A DNA stretch of 64,000 bases from Blastocatellia bacterium (GTDB taxonomy: Bacteria > Acidobacteriota > Blastocatellia > RBC074): NCBI GenBank assembly GCA_016789725.1, contig JAEUQN010000009.1:1-64000 (forward strand), given 5' to 3'. The translations under genes and the position numbers were made by a program. This document shows, one piece after another, positions 52,293 through 60,922 of this stretch (its first letter is position 1; each line of letters begins with the position of its first letter). The notes below the pieces were generated by a model, which was given only the letters and a program-made list of their open reading frames with translations, was not told the DNA's origin and did no database searches.

Positions 52293-53297
52293 ATGAAAAC
52301 ATTGTCCCAAGCAAAACTATCGAGAATCGTGCGTGAGCGGAAGATGGCCGCCAAGGCGCTACTTTCGACCAAGCACACCCTGCTGGCCCATATCATCCCG
52401 ATGCGTCGTTGCAATTTGGCCTGTGGTTATTGCAACGAATATGACAAAGTCTCTGAGCCGGTGCCGCTCACGGAAATGAAGCGGCGCATTGATAAGCTGG
52501 CCTCGTTTGGCACATCGCTCATTGTCATCAGCGGCGGCGAGCCGATGCTGCATCCCCACATCTTTGAGATCATTAGCCATATTCGCAGCCACAACATGCT
52601 TTGTGGTTTGATTAGCAATGGCTATTACATGACCCGAGAAAATATTGCGAAGCTAAATGCGGCGAAGCTGGATTATTTGCAAATCAGCATTGATAACGTC
52701 ACGCCGGATGAGGTCTCGCAAAAAAGCCTGAAGGTTCTGGCTCCGCGCTACCTGCGCTATTTGTCCGAAGACGCCGAGTTTCACATCAATATCAACTCGG
52801 TCATTGGTGGAGGGATCAAGAATCCTGAAGATGCCCTGACAGTCGCCGAAAAAGCCGTTGAACTTGGCTTCTCGACGTCGCTTGGCATTATTCACGATGG
52901 CAGCGGACAACTGAAACCGCTGAGTGATCGGGAGATGGCGATTTACAGGCAATTGAAAAAAGTCGGCAAAAGCGGCTGGACACGATTCAATGGCTTTCAG
53001 GACGATTTGGCGGAAGGCAAGCCACACGAATGGCGGTGCCGCGCGGGCGCTCGGTATCTATACATTTGCGAAGACGGATTAGTCCATTACTGTTCGCAAC
53101 AACGTGGCTATCCGGCGGTTCCATTAGAAAAATATACGATGGAAGATGTGCGGCGGGAGTTTTACACCGAGAAACCATGCGCCAGCTTTTGCACGATTGC
53201 GTGTGTGCAACAAATCGCGTATTTCGATAATTGGCGCGCCCCGCAAACGTCCCAGAATCGCCCCTCGCTCGAAGGCGACCGGATTGGCGCGGCTTGA
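52293..53297 (+). CDS. Radical SAM protein
   Basis: A 334-residue radical SAM enzyme. The iron-sulfur triad is CNLACGYC with Cys40, Cys44 and Cys47, followed by the GGEP motif in [16 protein letters not shown] (about 75-90). A C-terminal part carries further cysteines ([38 protein letters not shown]), which resemble a SPASM-type or HpnH-like auxiliary cluster region. The substrate is unknown. It lies alone on the plus strand between the histidine kinase and pyruvate kinase, followed by an inverted repeat. Confidence 0.88.
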   Translation: MKTLSQAKLSRIVRERKMAAKALLSTKHTLLAHIIPMRRCNLACGYCNEYDKVSEPVPLTEMKRRIDKLASFGTSLIVISGGEPMLHPHIFEIISHIRSHNMLCGLISNGYYMTRENIAKLNAAKLDYLQISIDNVTPDEVSQKSLKVLAPRYLRYLSEDAEFHININSVIGGGIKNPEDALTVAEKAVELGFSTSLGIIHDGSGQLKPLSDREMAIYRQLKKVGKSGWTRFNGFQDDLAEGKPHEWRCRAGARYLYICEDGLVHYCSQQRGYPAVPLEKYTMEDVRREFYTEKPCASFCTIACVQQIAYFDNWRAPQTSQNRPSLEGDRIGAA

Positions 53298-53336
53298 TTG
53301 ACGCAGAGAATTTAGGTGTATTGACAAATAGATTGG

Positions 53337-53401
53337 GAAGCACGTAGTGGCGAATTCATTCGCTTGCGTTTGAAGCAAATAAATTTGCTACTACGTGCTT
53401 C
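53337..53401. repeat. Inverted repeat between convergent radical SAM and pyk genes
   Basis: Two 29-bp arms (53337-53365 and 53373-53401) are reverse complements at 25 of 29 positions with a loop of only seven bases. The outer 12 bp GAAGCACGTAGT match perfectly; the four mismatches are all transitions. It can form a long hairpin on either strand and may terminate both converging genes. Confidence 0.85.
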
Positions 53402-53444
53402 TTGCCAACATCAGGTGTCAGTACAGATTTTGGCTTCACTCGCT

Positions 53445-54899
53445 TTATTCAACACCGTGCTTTGTCACCTCCAACTCACCCACCTTGTGCAATTTCATCA
53501 TTGATGACAGGCTGGGTTGTTCAGGCAAACGCCCAGCCATCGCAATCACCATTTGTCCATGCTGCACTAATCCCAGTCGAATCAACTCTTCATCGGCGCG
53601 TGACAATAATTCATAACCACGACAACTAAAGTCGAGCAAATGCGGCTCCAAACCCCATACGGCGGACAAAGCGTTGCGGCTGCGTTCGTGCGGCGTAAAC
53701 GCGAGGACGCGCGTTTTCGGGCGCAAGGCAGCCAGGTGCCGGGCCATGGTTCCCGATTTACTGTACACAATAATCAGTGGCGCTTGGATTTCCTGTGCGG
53801 CATACACTGCCGCTTCCGCAATCGCCCGACCTTCAGTTCCTTTTTGTAAATCGTGAATGGTTTCGCGGTGGCGGTCGAGTTGTGGCGCACAGGAGCTTTC
53901 CGTAAAACTGATGATGCGCGCCATCGTTTCGACCGCTTCGACCGGATAATCACCGACCGCTGTTTCTGCTGAAAGCATCACGGCATCGGTGCCATCAATG
54001 ATGGCGTTGGCTACGTCAGAGGCTTCGGCACGTGTCGGACGCGGCTCACTTTTCATGGATTCGAGCATCTGCGTCGCGGTGATGACAATGCGTTCGGCAG
54101 CATTGGCTTTGGCGATGATTTGCTTTTGGTAAAACGGCACGCTTTCGACGGACGCTTCAACGCCCAAATCCCCACGCGCCACCATCACACCGTCACACGC
54201 TTCGATGATGGCATCTAAATCTTTCAACGCTTCGAGCTTTTCGATTTTGGCGATGAGCGGCGTATTGGCACCGAGAAACTCAATCAGCGTTTTGGCTCCG
54301 ATGCAATCGCGCGCACTGCGCACAAATGATAACGCGATGTAATCCACTCCCTGCTCAATGCCAAAGCGCAAATCGGAGTGGTCTTTTTCGGTCATTGAAG
54401 GCGCAGAGATTTTGACACCCGGCAAATTGATCCCTTTGTTTTCACCCAACTCGCCGCCATTGATAATGCGACATAAAACATCCGTTGAATCAACGCGCTC
54501 GACACGCAATTCAATCATTCCATCAGCCAGCAAAACGCGGTCGCCGCTGCTGACATCTTTGGGCAAATGGGTATAGGTTGTCGAAACCAACCCCGGCTCG
54601 CCCAATACGTCGCGGGTTGTGATCGTCAGCGTTTCGCCCTGATTCAGGCGGATTGGCGCGCCCTCGCGCAGCTTGCCGGTGCGAATTTTCGGGCCGCTGA
54701 GGTCGAGCAGGATCGCCAGCGGACGATTCAATTCGGCGGCGATTTCTCTAGCTAATCGGATGGTTTCGGCATGTCGTTCATAAGCTCCGTGGGACATGTT
54801 GACACGGGCTACATCCATTCCGGCCAACAGTAAGGCGCGCAGTTTTTCGGGTGAACTTGACGCTGGCCCCAGCGTCGCAACAATTTTCGCTTTTCGCAT
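53445..54899 (-). CDS. pyk: Pyruvate kinase
   Basis: A 484-residue glycolytic enzyme that converts phosphoenolpyruvate and ADP to pyruvate and ATP. The N-terminus [14 protein letters not shown] is followed by VARVNMSHG (about 31-39) and the phosphate-binding [12 protein letters not shown] (about 64-75). The metal and substrate site is [10 protein letters not shown] (about 232-241), then [10 protein letters not shown] (about 268-277), and the C-terminal allosteric domain [19 protein letters not shown]. Length is as expected. It may share transcription with the TlpA-like genes upstream, but a 94-base gap with two hairpins lies between. Confidence 0.96.
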   Translation of the reverse strand: MRKAKIVATLGPASSSPEKLRALLLAGMDVARVNMSHGAYERHAETIRLAREIAAELNRPLAILLDLSGPKIRTGKLREGAPIRLNQGETLTITTRDVLGEPGLVSTTYTHLPKDVSSGDRVLLADGMIELRVERVDSTDVLCRIINGGELGENKGINLPGVKISAPSMTEKDHSDLRFGIEQGVDYIALSFVRSARDCIGAKTLIEFLGANTPLIAKIEKLEALKDLDAIIEACDGVMVARGDLGVEASVESVPFYQKQIIAKANAAERIVITATQMLESMKSEPRPTRAEASDVANAIIDGTDAVMLSAETAVGDYPVEAVETMARIISFTESSCAPQLDRHRETIHDLQKGTEGRAIAEAAVYAAQEIQAPLIIVYSKSGTMARHLAALRPKTRVLAFTPHERSRNALSAVWGLEPHLLDFSCRGYELLSRADEELIRLGLVQHGQMVIAMAGRLPEQPSLSSMMKLHKVGELEVTKHGVE

Positions 54900-54913
54900 A
54901 ATCTCCCAACAAA

Positions 54914-54989
54914 AATGCGGTCAGCATCAAACGGCTACTTGTACAGCAGGTTGATGTGACCGCGTTGTGATTTGGTTTGCAACGCAAAC
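54914..54989 (-). repeat. Two hairpins upstream of pyk
   Basis: On the minus strand, GTTTGC pairs with GCAAAC around a three-base loop (54975-54989). A second structure pairs the GCGGTCA(G)CATCAA region at 54917-54931 with TTGATGTGACCGC at 54951-54963. They lie between the TlpA-like stop and the pyk start and may be a weak terminator or a leader structure. Confidence 0.5.
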
Positions 54990-54993
54990 TCCG

Positions 54994-55575
54994 TTATTGC
55001 TTATCGAGTGCTTTTTGCACAGCGGCACGAATCGCCGCTTCGTTTTGCGCACTATGGCCGTTGGTGTGCAAGAGCAACTTGCCATCGCGTCCGAATACCA
55101 ATGTTTGTGGAGCGGACAAATCGCGCGAGTTTACAAATTGAATGAACGTGGGTTCATCAATCTGCGCCACTGGATAATTGAGCTTTTGAGCTTGGATATA
55201 TTCTCGAACCTGATTGGCGCTGGATGATTCTGATTCGATGCCAATGAGTTGCAGCCCCTTGCTGATTTGCTCTTCAGAAAACTGCGTCATCGTCTCTTTG
55301 ATGTGATCGCGGGAATGTGCGCAACGCATGCCGAAAAAATCCAACACGACCACTTTGCCCCGCAAACTAGCCAGCGAGAATTGTTGCCCATCTACTGTGA
55401 TCAACTTGATCTGGGCGACCGCTTCTTTGGGCATTTTGCCAACATTAGTCACTGCTTCCGTCTGAAAAAAAGTAGCTGGTGTGAACACAAATAAGGTGAG
55501 GAGTCCAACCGTGGCGACAGCCAGTCTCGCGTTTCGCATAGATAAGGTTTTGAAAAACTGATTAGCCAATTTCAT
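54994..55575 (-). CDS. Thioredoxin-fold (TlpA/redoxin-like) exported protein, CxxC-deficient
   Basis: A 193-residue protein with an N-terminal signal or anchor helix (about 16-38) and a thioredoxin fold: LITVDGQQFSLASLRGKVVVLDFFG, split over about 58-82, then the active-site region MRCAHSRDH. The usual WCxxC is replaced by RCAHS, so only the first cysteine remains and the second is Ser. Peroxiredoxin- or AhpC-like chemistry, or loss of reductase activity, is possible. It is the most downstream of three tandem TlpA-like genes. ATG 55575 has AGGAG upstream. Confidence 0.82.
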   Translation of the reverse strand: MKLANQFFKTLSMRNARLAVATVGLLTLFVFTPATFFQTEAVTNVGKMPKEAVAQIKLITVDGQQFSLASLRGKVVVLDFFGMRCAHSRDHIKETMTQFSEEQISKGLQLIGIESESSSANQVREYIQAQKLNYPVAQIDEPTFIQFVNSRDLSAPQTLVFGRDGKLLLHTNGHSAQNEAAIRAAVQKALDKQ

Positions 55576-55609
55576 ACATCTCCTGTTAATGGTCTTTATG
55601 ATCCGGGCG

Positions 55610-56302
55610 TTATTTTTTGCGACGAACAGGGGCTTTCGGGGAGGCTGGTTTAGCCGTAGTTTCTTTGACGGTGGTAGTTGTAGCCTTCGTTTCCGGCTTG
55701 GTCTCAGTCGGCGCGGCGTTGCTGGAGGATGCCGCCCCATATTCGCCTTCGACCAGCGATGTCATTTCTTTCGTGCGTTCTTCTGACCAGCCGATCCAAC
55801 GTTTCAGCATCTTGCCGTTTTTGCCAAACAGTACGACCTGTGGCACGTTGTGATTATGGCTGTCCGCATAGTAGGCCATCACTTCATTGCTCAGGTATCC
55901 AACGGGGTAATTCAGGCCATAATCCTTGATGAATTTTTTGACATCCGCCACTTTATCCTTCTGGTCGGTTGCCAACGAAATAATGACAAAGCCCTGGGCT
56001 TTAAACTGGTTGTAGACCTTGACCATGTGCGGCGCATGTTCCTGACAGTGAATACACCAGGAAGCAAACATATCTATGACACAGACTTTGCCGCGCAGGC
56101 TGGAAAGCTTGAGTTTTTTGCCATCCAGCATGGTGACTTCGATTTCCGGTGTGTCGGATGAGCCATCGGGCGCGGGCAATTCGGGGATGTCTTCGTGAGC
56201 GTTCACAGCGTTGGCTGCCGCGCGACCTCGTCCTGGCAAAGCTGTCGCAACCAGCAACAAGGCCAAGCCTAAGACCAATGGCTTGAAATTTCTGAACAAC
56301 AT
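55610..56302 (-). CDS. TlpA-family periplasmic thiol-disulfide oxidoreductase
   Basis: A 230-residue exported thioredoxin-fold protein. A signal peptide covers about 1-28 (ending GRAAA). The fold begins EVTMLDGKKLKLSSLRGK, and the active site is intact as ASWCIHCQEHAP (about 87-98). The cis-Pro segment is VPQVVLFGKNG, in the expected place. A long C-terminal tail, rich in Thr, Lys, Pro and Ala (about 190-230), is unusual. It would reduce or exchange disulfides in the periplasm, for example in cytochrome c maturation. It is the middle gene of the TlpA-like trio, 34 bp from the next. Confidence 0.88.
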   Translation of the reverse strand: MLFRNFKPLVLGLALLLVATALPGRGRAAANAVNAHEDIPELPAPDGSSDTPEIEVTMLDGKKLKLSSLRGKVCVIDMFASWCIHCQEHAPHMVKVYNQFKAQGFVIISLATDQKDKVADVKKFIKDYGLNYPVGYLSNEVMAYYADSHNHNVPQVVLFGKNGKMLKRWIGWSEERTKEMTSLVEGEYGAASSSNAAPTETKPETKATTTTVKETTAKPASPKAPVRRKK

Positions 56303-56363
56303 AAACGCACTCCTTAAAAAATTGGAATTTGAAAAACTGTGAGGAAGATGCTGACAAGAATTG

Positions 56364-57002
56364 TCAATTGAGTTGCGCTGTAATGACTTCCTCTAAACGC
56401 GCGATGCTATGACGCGGATCATTGCCAATCAGATGCTCGACGACGCGACCATCTTTTCCAATCACGAACAATTGCGGAATCGGAGCCTGGCCGGTTTCAT
56501 CTTCCGTGCCATCCAGAAAGGCACCCGATACTCTGTCCGGGGCATAAGTAATCGTGTAATTCACGCCAGCCTCTTTCATGAATTTCAGCACCTCGGCTTC
56601 ATCGCTTTTTTCGTCCAGGCTCAGGCCGACAACCGCCAACCCTTTGTCACGATACTTTTGTTGCATGGCGGCGAGCTTCGGGGTTTGTTCGCGGCACGGA
56701 CCGCACCACGTCGCCCAGACGTCCACCAAAATCACTTTGCCTTTCAAACTGGCGAACTTGAATTTCTTGCCGTCGGGTTGTGTCATCTCCAGATCATTGA
56801 CGGCTTGAATCGAATTGTCGCGGATCACTGCGCCAGGACTTTTTGACTGCGCTTTGCGATTCGCCGAAACGGTTTTTGCCATTGCTTCTGGCGACATTAC
56901 CTCAGACACCGCTTTTGGAGGCGGTGCGCTGCTGCACGCGGAAAGTACCGCAGCCGCGAGCAAAAGCAAACAGATTTTTTTAGTGAACATAGCTCGGCTC
57001 AT
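56364..57002 (-). CDS. TlpA-family thioredoxin lipoprotein
   Basis: A 212-residue lipoprotein with signal [12 protein letters not shown] (lipobox at about 12-22, acylated Cys at about 22). A linker of about 50 residues leads to the thioredoxin fold with [12 protein letters not shown], the canonical WCGPC, at about 113-117. [16 protein letters not shown] holds the cis-Pro. It is anchored in a membrane and would act as a thiol reductase. ATG 57002 is chosen with GGGAG eight bases upstream; it overlaps the 3' end of yacG by 23 bases. MFTKKI at 56990 is an alternative start. Confidence 0.87.
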   Translation of the reverse strand: MSRAMFTKKICLLLLAAAVLSACSSAPPPKAVSEVMSPEAMAKTVSANRKAQSKSPGAVIRDNSIQAVNDLEMTQPDGKKFKFASLKGKVILVDVWATWCGPCREQTPKLAAMQQKYRDKGLAVVGLSLDEKSDEAEVLKFMKEAGVNYTITYAPDRVSGAFLDGTEDETGQAPIPQLFVIGKDGRVVEHLIGNDPRHSIARLEEVITAQLN

Positions 57003-57195
57003 CTTCAAGCTCCCGATCAATAGCTTCATAATCAACCAATTCATCGTGGCCTGGTTGCGAGAGAGAATACTCCTCCGAGGCCCACTTTCCCAGATCAATC
57101 AATTGACAACGCTCCGAACAGAAAGGCCGCCACGGATTTTCTGTTCCATCCGCAGCACGCCAGAAAGTTTCTTTTCGACAAAGTGGGCATCTCAT
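56980..57195 (-). CDS. yacG: YacG family zinc-binding protein
   Basis: A 71-residue protein with the YacG signature: CPLC (about 3-6) and [22 protein letters not shown] (from about 23), giving four cysteines for one zinc. E. coli YacG binds the GyrB C-terminus and inhibits DNA gyrase. The acidic C-terminal tail [11 protein letters not shown] matches family members. It overlaps the start of the lipoprotein gene. The link between gyrase control and a thiol oxidoreductase trio is not explained. Confidence 0.88.
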   Translation of the reverse strand: MRCPLCRKETFWRAADGTENPWRPFCSERCQLIDLGKWASEEYSLSQPGHDELVDYEAIDRELEDEPSYVH

Positions 57196-57365
57196 AGGCT
57201 TGATCCGTCATCTGCATCTTCAGTATTTAAGTCGTCATTTGGATTATTTGGGACGAAGCGCAATGATACCGAAATTCGTGGCAAAATCGAAATCAGAATC
57301 AAAGCGTGCCATAATGTTTTCGGATTACGCAATTCGCGGCTACAGTTTCTTACAGGATTAGCACT

Positions 57366-60300
57366 ATGAGAGCAGGATTTGTTTTCGTCGTTATTTTCGC
57401 CCTTTTGTTGGACGTTTCCACGATTGCGCAAAGCGGTCGAGGAAAAAATCCGCCGCCACCGCCCAAGCCACCCGCGCAACAACCGCCACCCGCTACGACT
57501 AAAATTCTGAATCTGCCTGAAGGCGGCAAAGTCGTGAAATATGACACGGATGGCATCTCATCGCGGTTCACTCTGAAAAATGGCTTGATCGTCATTATTC
57601 GGGAACGGCATTCAATGCCTTTGGCAGCGGTCACAACCTACGTCAAAGCAGGTCATTTCAACGAACCGGATGAAGCGGTTGGCGTTGCGCAATTGGTGGA
57701 GCGCCTGCTTTTGAAGGGAACTGCGACGCGCCCGGCGGATACGATAGCGACTGAAACCGCGCGACTCGGCGGCGTTCTTCAATCTGAAACCACTTACGAG
57801 AAAACTTCCTACGCTGCCGTCGCCCCTGCTGAAAGCCTGCCAAAGATTTTGGAGATTCAGGCGGACCTCCTGCAAAATCCGGCGTTCGATATCGAAGAGC
57901 TGAAAAAAGAATCGCTTGCCCTGGCGCAGGAAAACCGACGTCAGCAGGATAATGTGGCCGCGTTTGCGCTGGGAAAAATGTACGCGACCGCTTTTACCGC
58001 TCATCGGCTGAAACGTTGGCGCAGTAGTTCCGATGAGCTTTTGAAAGCCATCACGCGTGAGCAGTTGCAAACGTTCTATCAAACATTTTATCGCCCCGAA
58101 AATACGGTGCTGGTGATTATGGGCGATGTCAACACCAATCAGGTCATCCCACAAATCCAACAGCTTTATGCGAATTTCGGCACCGCACCCGTGCCCGAAC
58201 CCGTTGTCACCGAACCCAAGCCCGTAGCCACAAAACCTGAACCGGCGAAGCCGCAACCCAAATCGCCAACCGCAGTGGCAAAACCGACGACGACCGCACC
58301 TGCGCAAGCGGCGGCTGCGATCAATTCAGCGCCCGCTGATCCAAAATCTGCCGACTCCAAAGCTGTCGAGGCAACGGCTCCATCTCAAACCTCAAATTTC
58401 AAATCTCCCATGCCTGAAGAGCCACCGCAAACGATGCTGCGCTACAGCAACGAACGCGGGGACATTGGGCAAACGGTCGTGACCATTGGCTACCACGCGC
58501 CAGCCTTGACGAATACGCCCGAAGGATTGAAAGAACAGGCCGCGATGGAAGTGCTGGCCGCAACATTAGGCGTTGGACGTGGTTCACGATTAAATAGTGC
58601 GTTGCGCGAAAAGATGGGCGCGGTGTCGAGCGTGAGCGTGGATTACCTGCCGTTGCCAACTGTGGGCGTGTTCAGCGTGCAATTAAGAGTGACACCGGGT
58701 GGATTGGATCACGGCGAAGGCGAATATTTTCGGCAGGTCGAACGCTTTCGCCGCGAATTGTTGAGCGAAGGCGAATTGCAACGCGCGAAATCGTTGCTTG
58801 AAAAACGCTTTTATGACTCGGTCGCGGCGCTGCAAGATGAAGCTGAATTACTGGCGCATTATCAATCGCAGTACGGCGACTTTCGTTGGCTGAATTCACA
58901 CCTCAGTCGGCTGCGCGCCGTCACGGCAAAAGACGTGCAACAAATAGCCGCGCGAATTTTGTCTTTAGGCAAAACAACAGTGCATGAATATGAACCGCGC
59001 ACCGCGCCGCCGCGCACCTTCACCATCGAAAAATTCGCCGAAACCATCGCCATTTTAGCGCCCGCTTCGATGCAGCAAATCAAGCCCGAAGATGTGAAGC
59101 CTGCCGTTGCGCTGCGGCAAATCGCACAAGGCAAAGAGCGCAATCAAATCGCCGATGATGACAAAGTCATTGTCACGGCGATTCCATTGCCCATCAAAGA
59201 TTTCTCAATCTATCGCGGCCCGCGTGCCTACGTACGCGAAGACAAGTCGCAACCAACCTTAACCATCGGAGTGTTTTTTCAAGGCGGTCGCATCATCGAA
59301 GACCAATCCACTAGCGGTACAACCGAGATGATGTTGCGTGCGATGCTGAAAAGTACGATGACGCGCAAAGGTGATTTGATTGCGTTGGAGCTGGAAAATT
59401 ATGGCGGCGACATCAGCGTTGTGAACGAATCGGACTTCTTCGGCTTCACGCTGGATGTGCTATCGCGTAACGCGGAAAAGGCGCTGGCGGTCTTGCTGGA
59501 AATTATCGAGAACCCGTACTTCGACAAAGCTGAAATTGCCCGCGAACGCGATGGCGTGCTGGCGTCGCAATTGCAGCTACGCGATGACAGCGTGCAACGT
59601 TCAAAAGAATTGGCGCTGGCGTCAATCTATCCGAACCATCCGTATGGATTGCCGCGCTATGGATTGCCTACGGTTGTCAAAGCCGCGACCGACGAATCGC
59701 TGGAAGCGTGGTACAAAAAAACGATTCGCCGCCAATTTCCGATGGTAATTTTAGTAGGCGATACCGATGGCTCCGCGCTGGTGTCTAGCATTTTTGCTGA
59801 AGCCTTCAAGCGTAGTTCCGGCGAACTGGATCAATCGCTCAAAGTAAACTTGCCCCCGCTGACTGTCACGCCCGAAGAGAAGGTTGAAGCCCGCGCGCGT
59901 AAACAAACCACGCAGGCCATCGCGTTGCGCACCCCATCGCCCGCGCAAGCCAACAGCTACGTGTGGACGATTTTGCAGCAGTACGCCGCAGGACTTGGCG
60001 GCAGATTCGGTAAGGAATTGCGCGATCAGCAAAGCCTTGCTGACACCGTGTTGCTCCAACATCAACAAGGCCTCGCCAACGGCACATTGCTGGCGTACAT
60101 CGCCACGTCACCCGAAAACGAAGCCAAAGCCCAGGCCGCATTAGGCAAAGAGTTGGAAGCCCTCGCCAAAACGCCGCCGAGCGATAGCGAAATCGAACGC
60201 AGCCGCAATGCCGCCATCGGTTCTTACGCCGCCGCGTTGCAATCAAATTCCCTGCGTTTGTTGGAATACGCCCGCGCCGGAATGCTCGGTCGCAAAGTCA

Positions 60301-60437
60301 CCGAGGTCGAAACGCAACCCGACCTGCTACGTGCCGTCAAAAAAGACGACCTGAAAGCAGCAGCCGAAGCAGTCATCAAAATGACTACGGCAGGACGCGG
60401 CGTTGTGCGGGGTGAACAAGCGGCGAGTGCGAGATAG
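57366..60437 (+). CDS. Exported two-lobe M16-like protein lacking zinc histidines
   Basis: A 1023-residue secreted protein. After the signal peptide (about 1-21) and a proline-rich linker, the first M16 lobe pair begins FTLKNGLIVIIRERHSMPL. The zinc motif HxxEH is replaced: VAQLVERLL has Gln109 and Arg113 where histidines are expected, while the catalytic Glu112 remains. A Pro/Ala/Lys/Thr linker (about 275-355) divides the halves. The second pair (about 620-1023) also lacks the motif at TSGTTEMMLRAML. It is therefore probably a non-proteolytic partner or binding protein. Zinc peptidases of this family often pair an active with an inactive subunit. No active partner is adjacent. Confidence 0.8.
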   Translation: MRAGFVFVVIFALLLDVSTIAQSGRGKNPPPPPKPPAQQPPPATTKILNLPEGGKVVKYDTDGISSRFTLKNGLIVIIRERHSMPLAAVTTYVKAGHFNEPDEAVGVAQLVERLLLKGTATRPADTIATETARLGGVLQSETTYEKTSYAAVAPAESLPKILEIQADLLQNPAFDIEELKKESLALAQENRRQQDNVAAFALGKMYATAFTAHRLKRWRSSSDELLKAITREQLQTFYQTFYRPENTVLVIMGDVNTNQVIPQIQQLYANFGTAPVPEPVVTEPKPVATKPEPAKPQPKSPTAVAKPTTTAPAQAAAAINSAPADPKSADSKAVEATAPSQTSNFKSPMPEEPPQTMLRYSNERGDIGQTVVTIGYHAPALTNTPEGLKEQAAMEVLAATLGVGRGSRLNSALREKMGAVSSVSVDYLPLPTVGVFSVQLRVTPGGLDHGEGEYFRQVERFRRELLSEGELQRAKSLLEKRFYDSVAALQDEAELLAHYQSQYGDFRWLNSHLSRLRAVTAKDVQQIAARILSLGKTTVHEYEPRTAPPRTFTIEKFAETIAILAPASMQQIKPEDVKPAVALRQIAQGKERNQIADDDKVIVTAIPLPIKDFSIYRGPRAYVREDKSQPTLTIGVFFQGGRIIEDQSTSGTTEMMLRAMLKSTMTRKGDLIALELENYGGDISVVNESDFFGFTLDVLSRNAEKALAVLLEIIENPYFDKAEIARERDGVLASQLQLRDDSVQRSKELALASIYPNHPYGLPRYGLPTVVKAATDESLEAWYKKTIRRQFPMVILVGDTDGSALVSSIFAEAFKRSSGELDQSLKVNLPPLTVTPEEKVEARARKQTTQAIALRTPSPAQANSYVWTILQQYAAGLGGRFGKELRDQQSLADTVLLQHQQGLANGTLLAYIATSPENEAKAQAALGKELEALAKTPPSDSEIERSRNAAIGSYAAALQSNSLRLLEYARAGMLGRKVTEVETQPDLLRAVKKDDLKAAAEAVIKMTTAGRGVVRGEQAASAR
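58384..58411 (-). repeat. Heptamer array, AGATTTG type, inside the M16-like gene
   Basis: On the plus strand: CTCAAAC, CTCAAAT, TTCAAAT, CTCCCAT. The reverse strand reads ATGGGAG, ATTTGAA, ATTTGAG, GTTTGAG, the same family as at 5764 and 48879. It is translated in frame as SQTSNFKSPM within the low-complexity linker. Confidence 0.7.
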
Positions 60438-60478
60438 GTTGATTTGCCTGCGACTTCCAAAACAGGAGCCTGGGTTTT

Positions 60479-60889
60479 ATGCGTTTTTTCCACAACTTTT
60501 TTTGGTTAGCGGAACAAGCAGTGGGCTTCCTCTTTTATATTTGGCCAGTTACTTTTGCTTTACTCCTATTCATAGCAATTACAGGCATAATCACTTTCTT
60601 TGGACAGAAAAAAGAATTTCGCTTTAAATCTCTTTTGGGATTATTGGCACTCATTTTCCCCGTTTTGATTCTTGTGTGGGGAACTACGTTTGAACGTCAA
60701 ACAGGTACGATATTTATAAGCATTCTAGGCGGATTGCTATATTTCGGTCAGATTCCTGTCGGAGCATTGCTTGTTTATTTAGCTTCAGGATACAGATGGT
60801 TTGTATTCGCACAAATAGTCTTTGGAGCTTGGGTTTCTCTCAATGCAATGTTTCTGGCTGCCATGTCCATCACTGGAGATTGGATTTAA
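60479..60889 (+). CDS. Small polytopic membrane protein
   Basis: A 136-residue hydrophobic protein with four probable membrane helices (about 15-40, 50-67, 77-100 and 108-131) and a short FFGQKKEFRFK cytoplasmic loop. No family was recognised. It is clearly AT-richer than the genes on both sides and uses more A/T-ending codons, so it may be an acquired gene. ATG 60479 follows GGAGCC. It ends 33 bases before the mfd start and may be co-transcribed with it. Confidence 0.6.
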   Translation: MRFFHNFFWLAEQAVGFLFYIWPVTFALLLFIAITGIITFFGQKKEFRFKSLLGLLALIFPVLILVWGTTFERQTGTIFISILGGLLYFGQIPVGALLVYLASGYRWFVFAQIVFGAWVSLNAMFLAAMSITGDWI

Positions 60890-60922
60890 TTTTTCCTCTC
60901 GGTAAGGTCTGTTTATTTTCTC

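Noticed and set aside
57612-58307. 231-residue minus-strand frame opposite the M16-like gene
   Set aside because: Arginine-rich antisense frame produced by the regular codon usage of the true gene.
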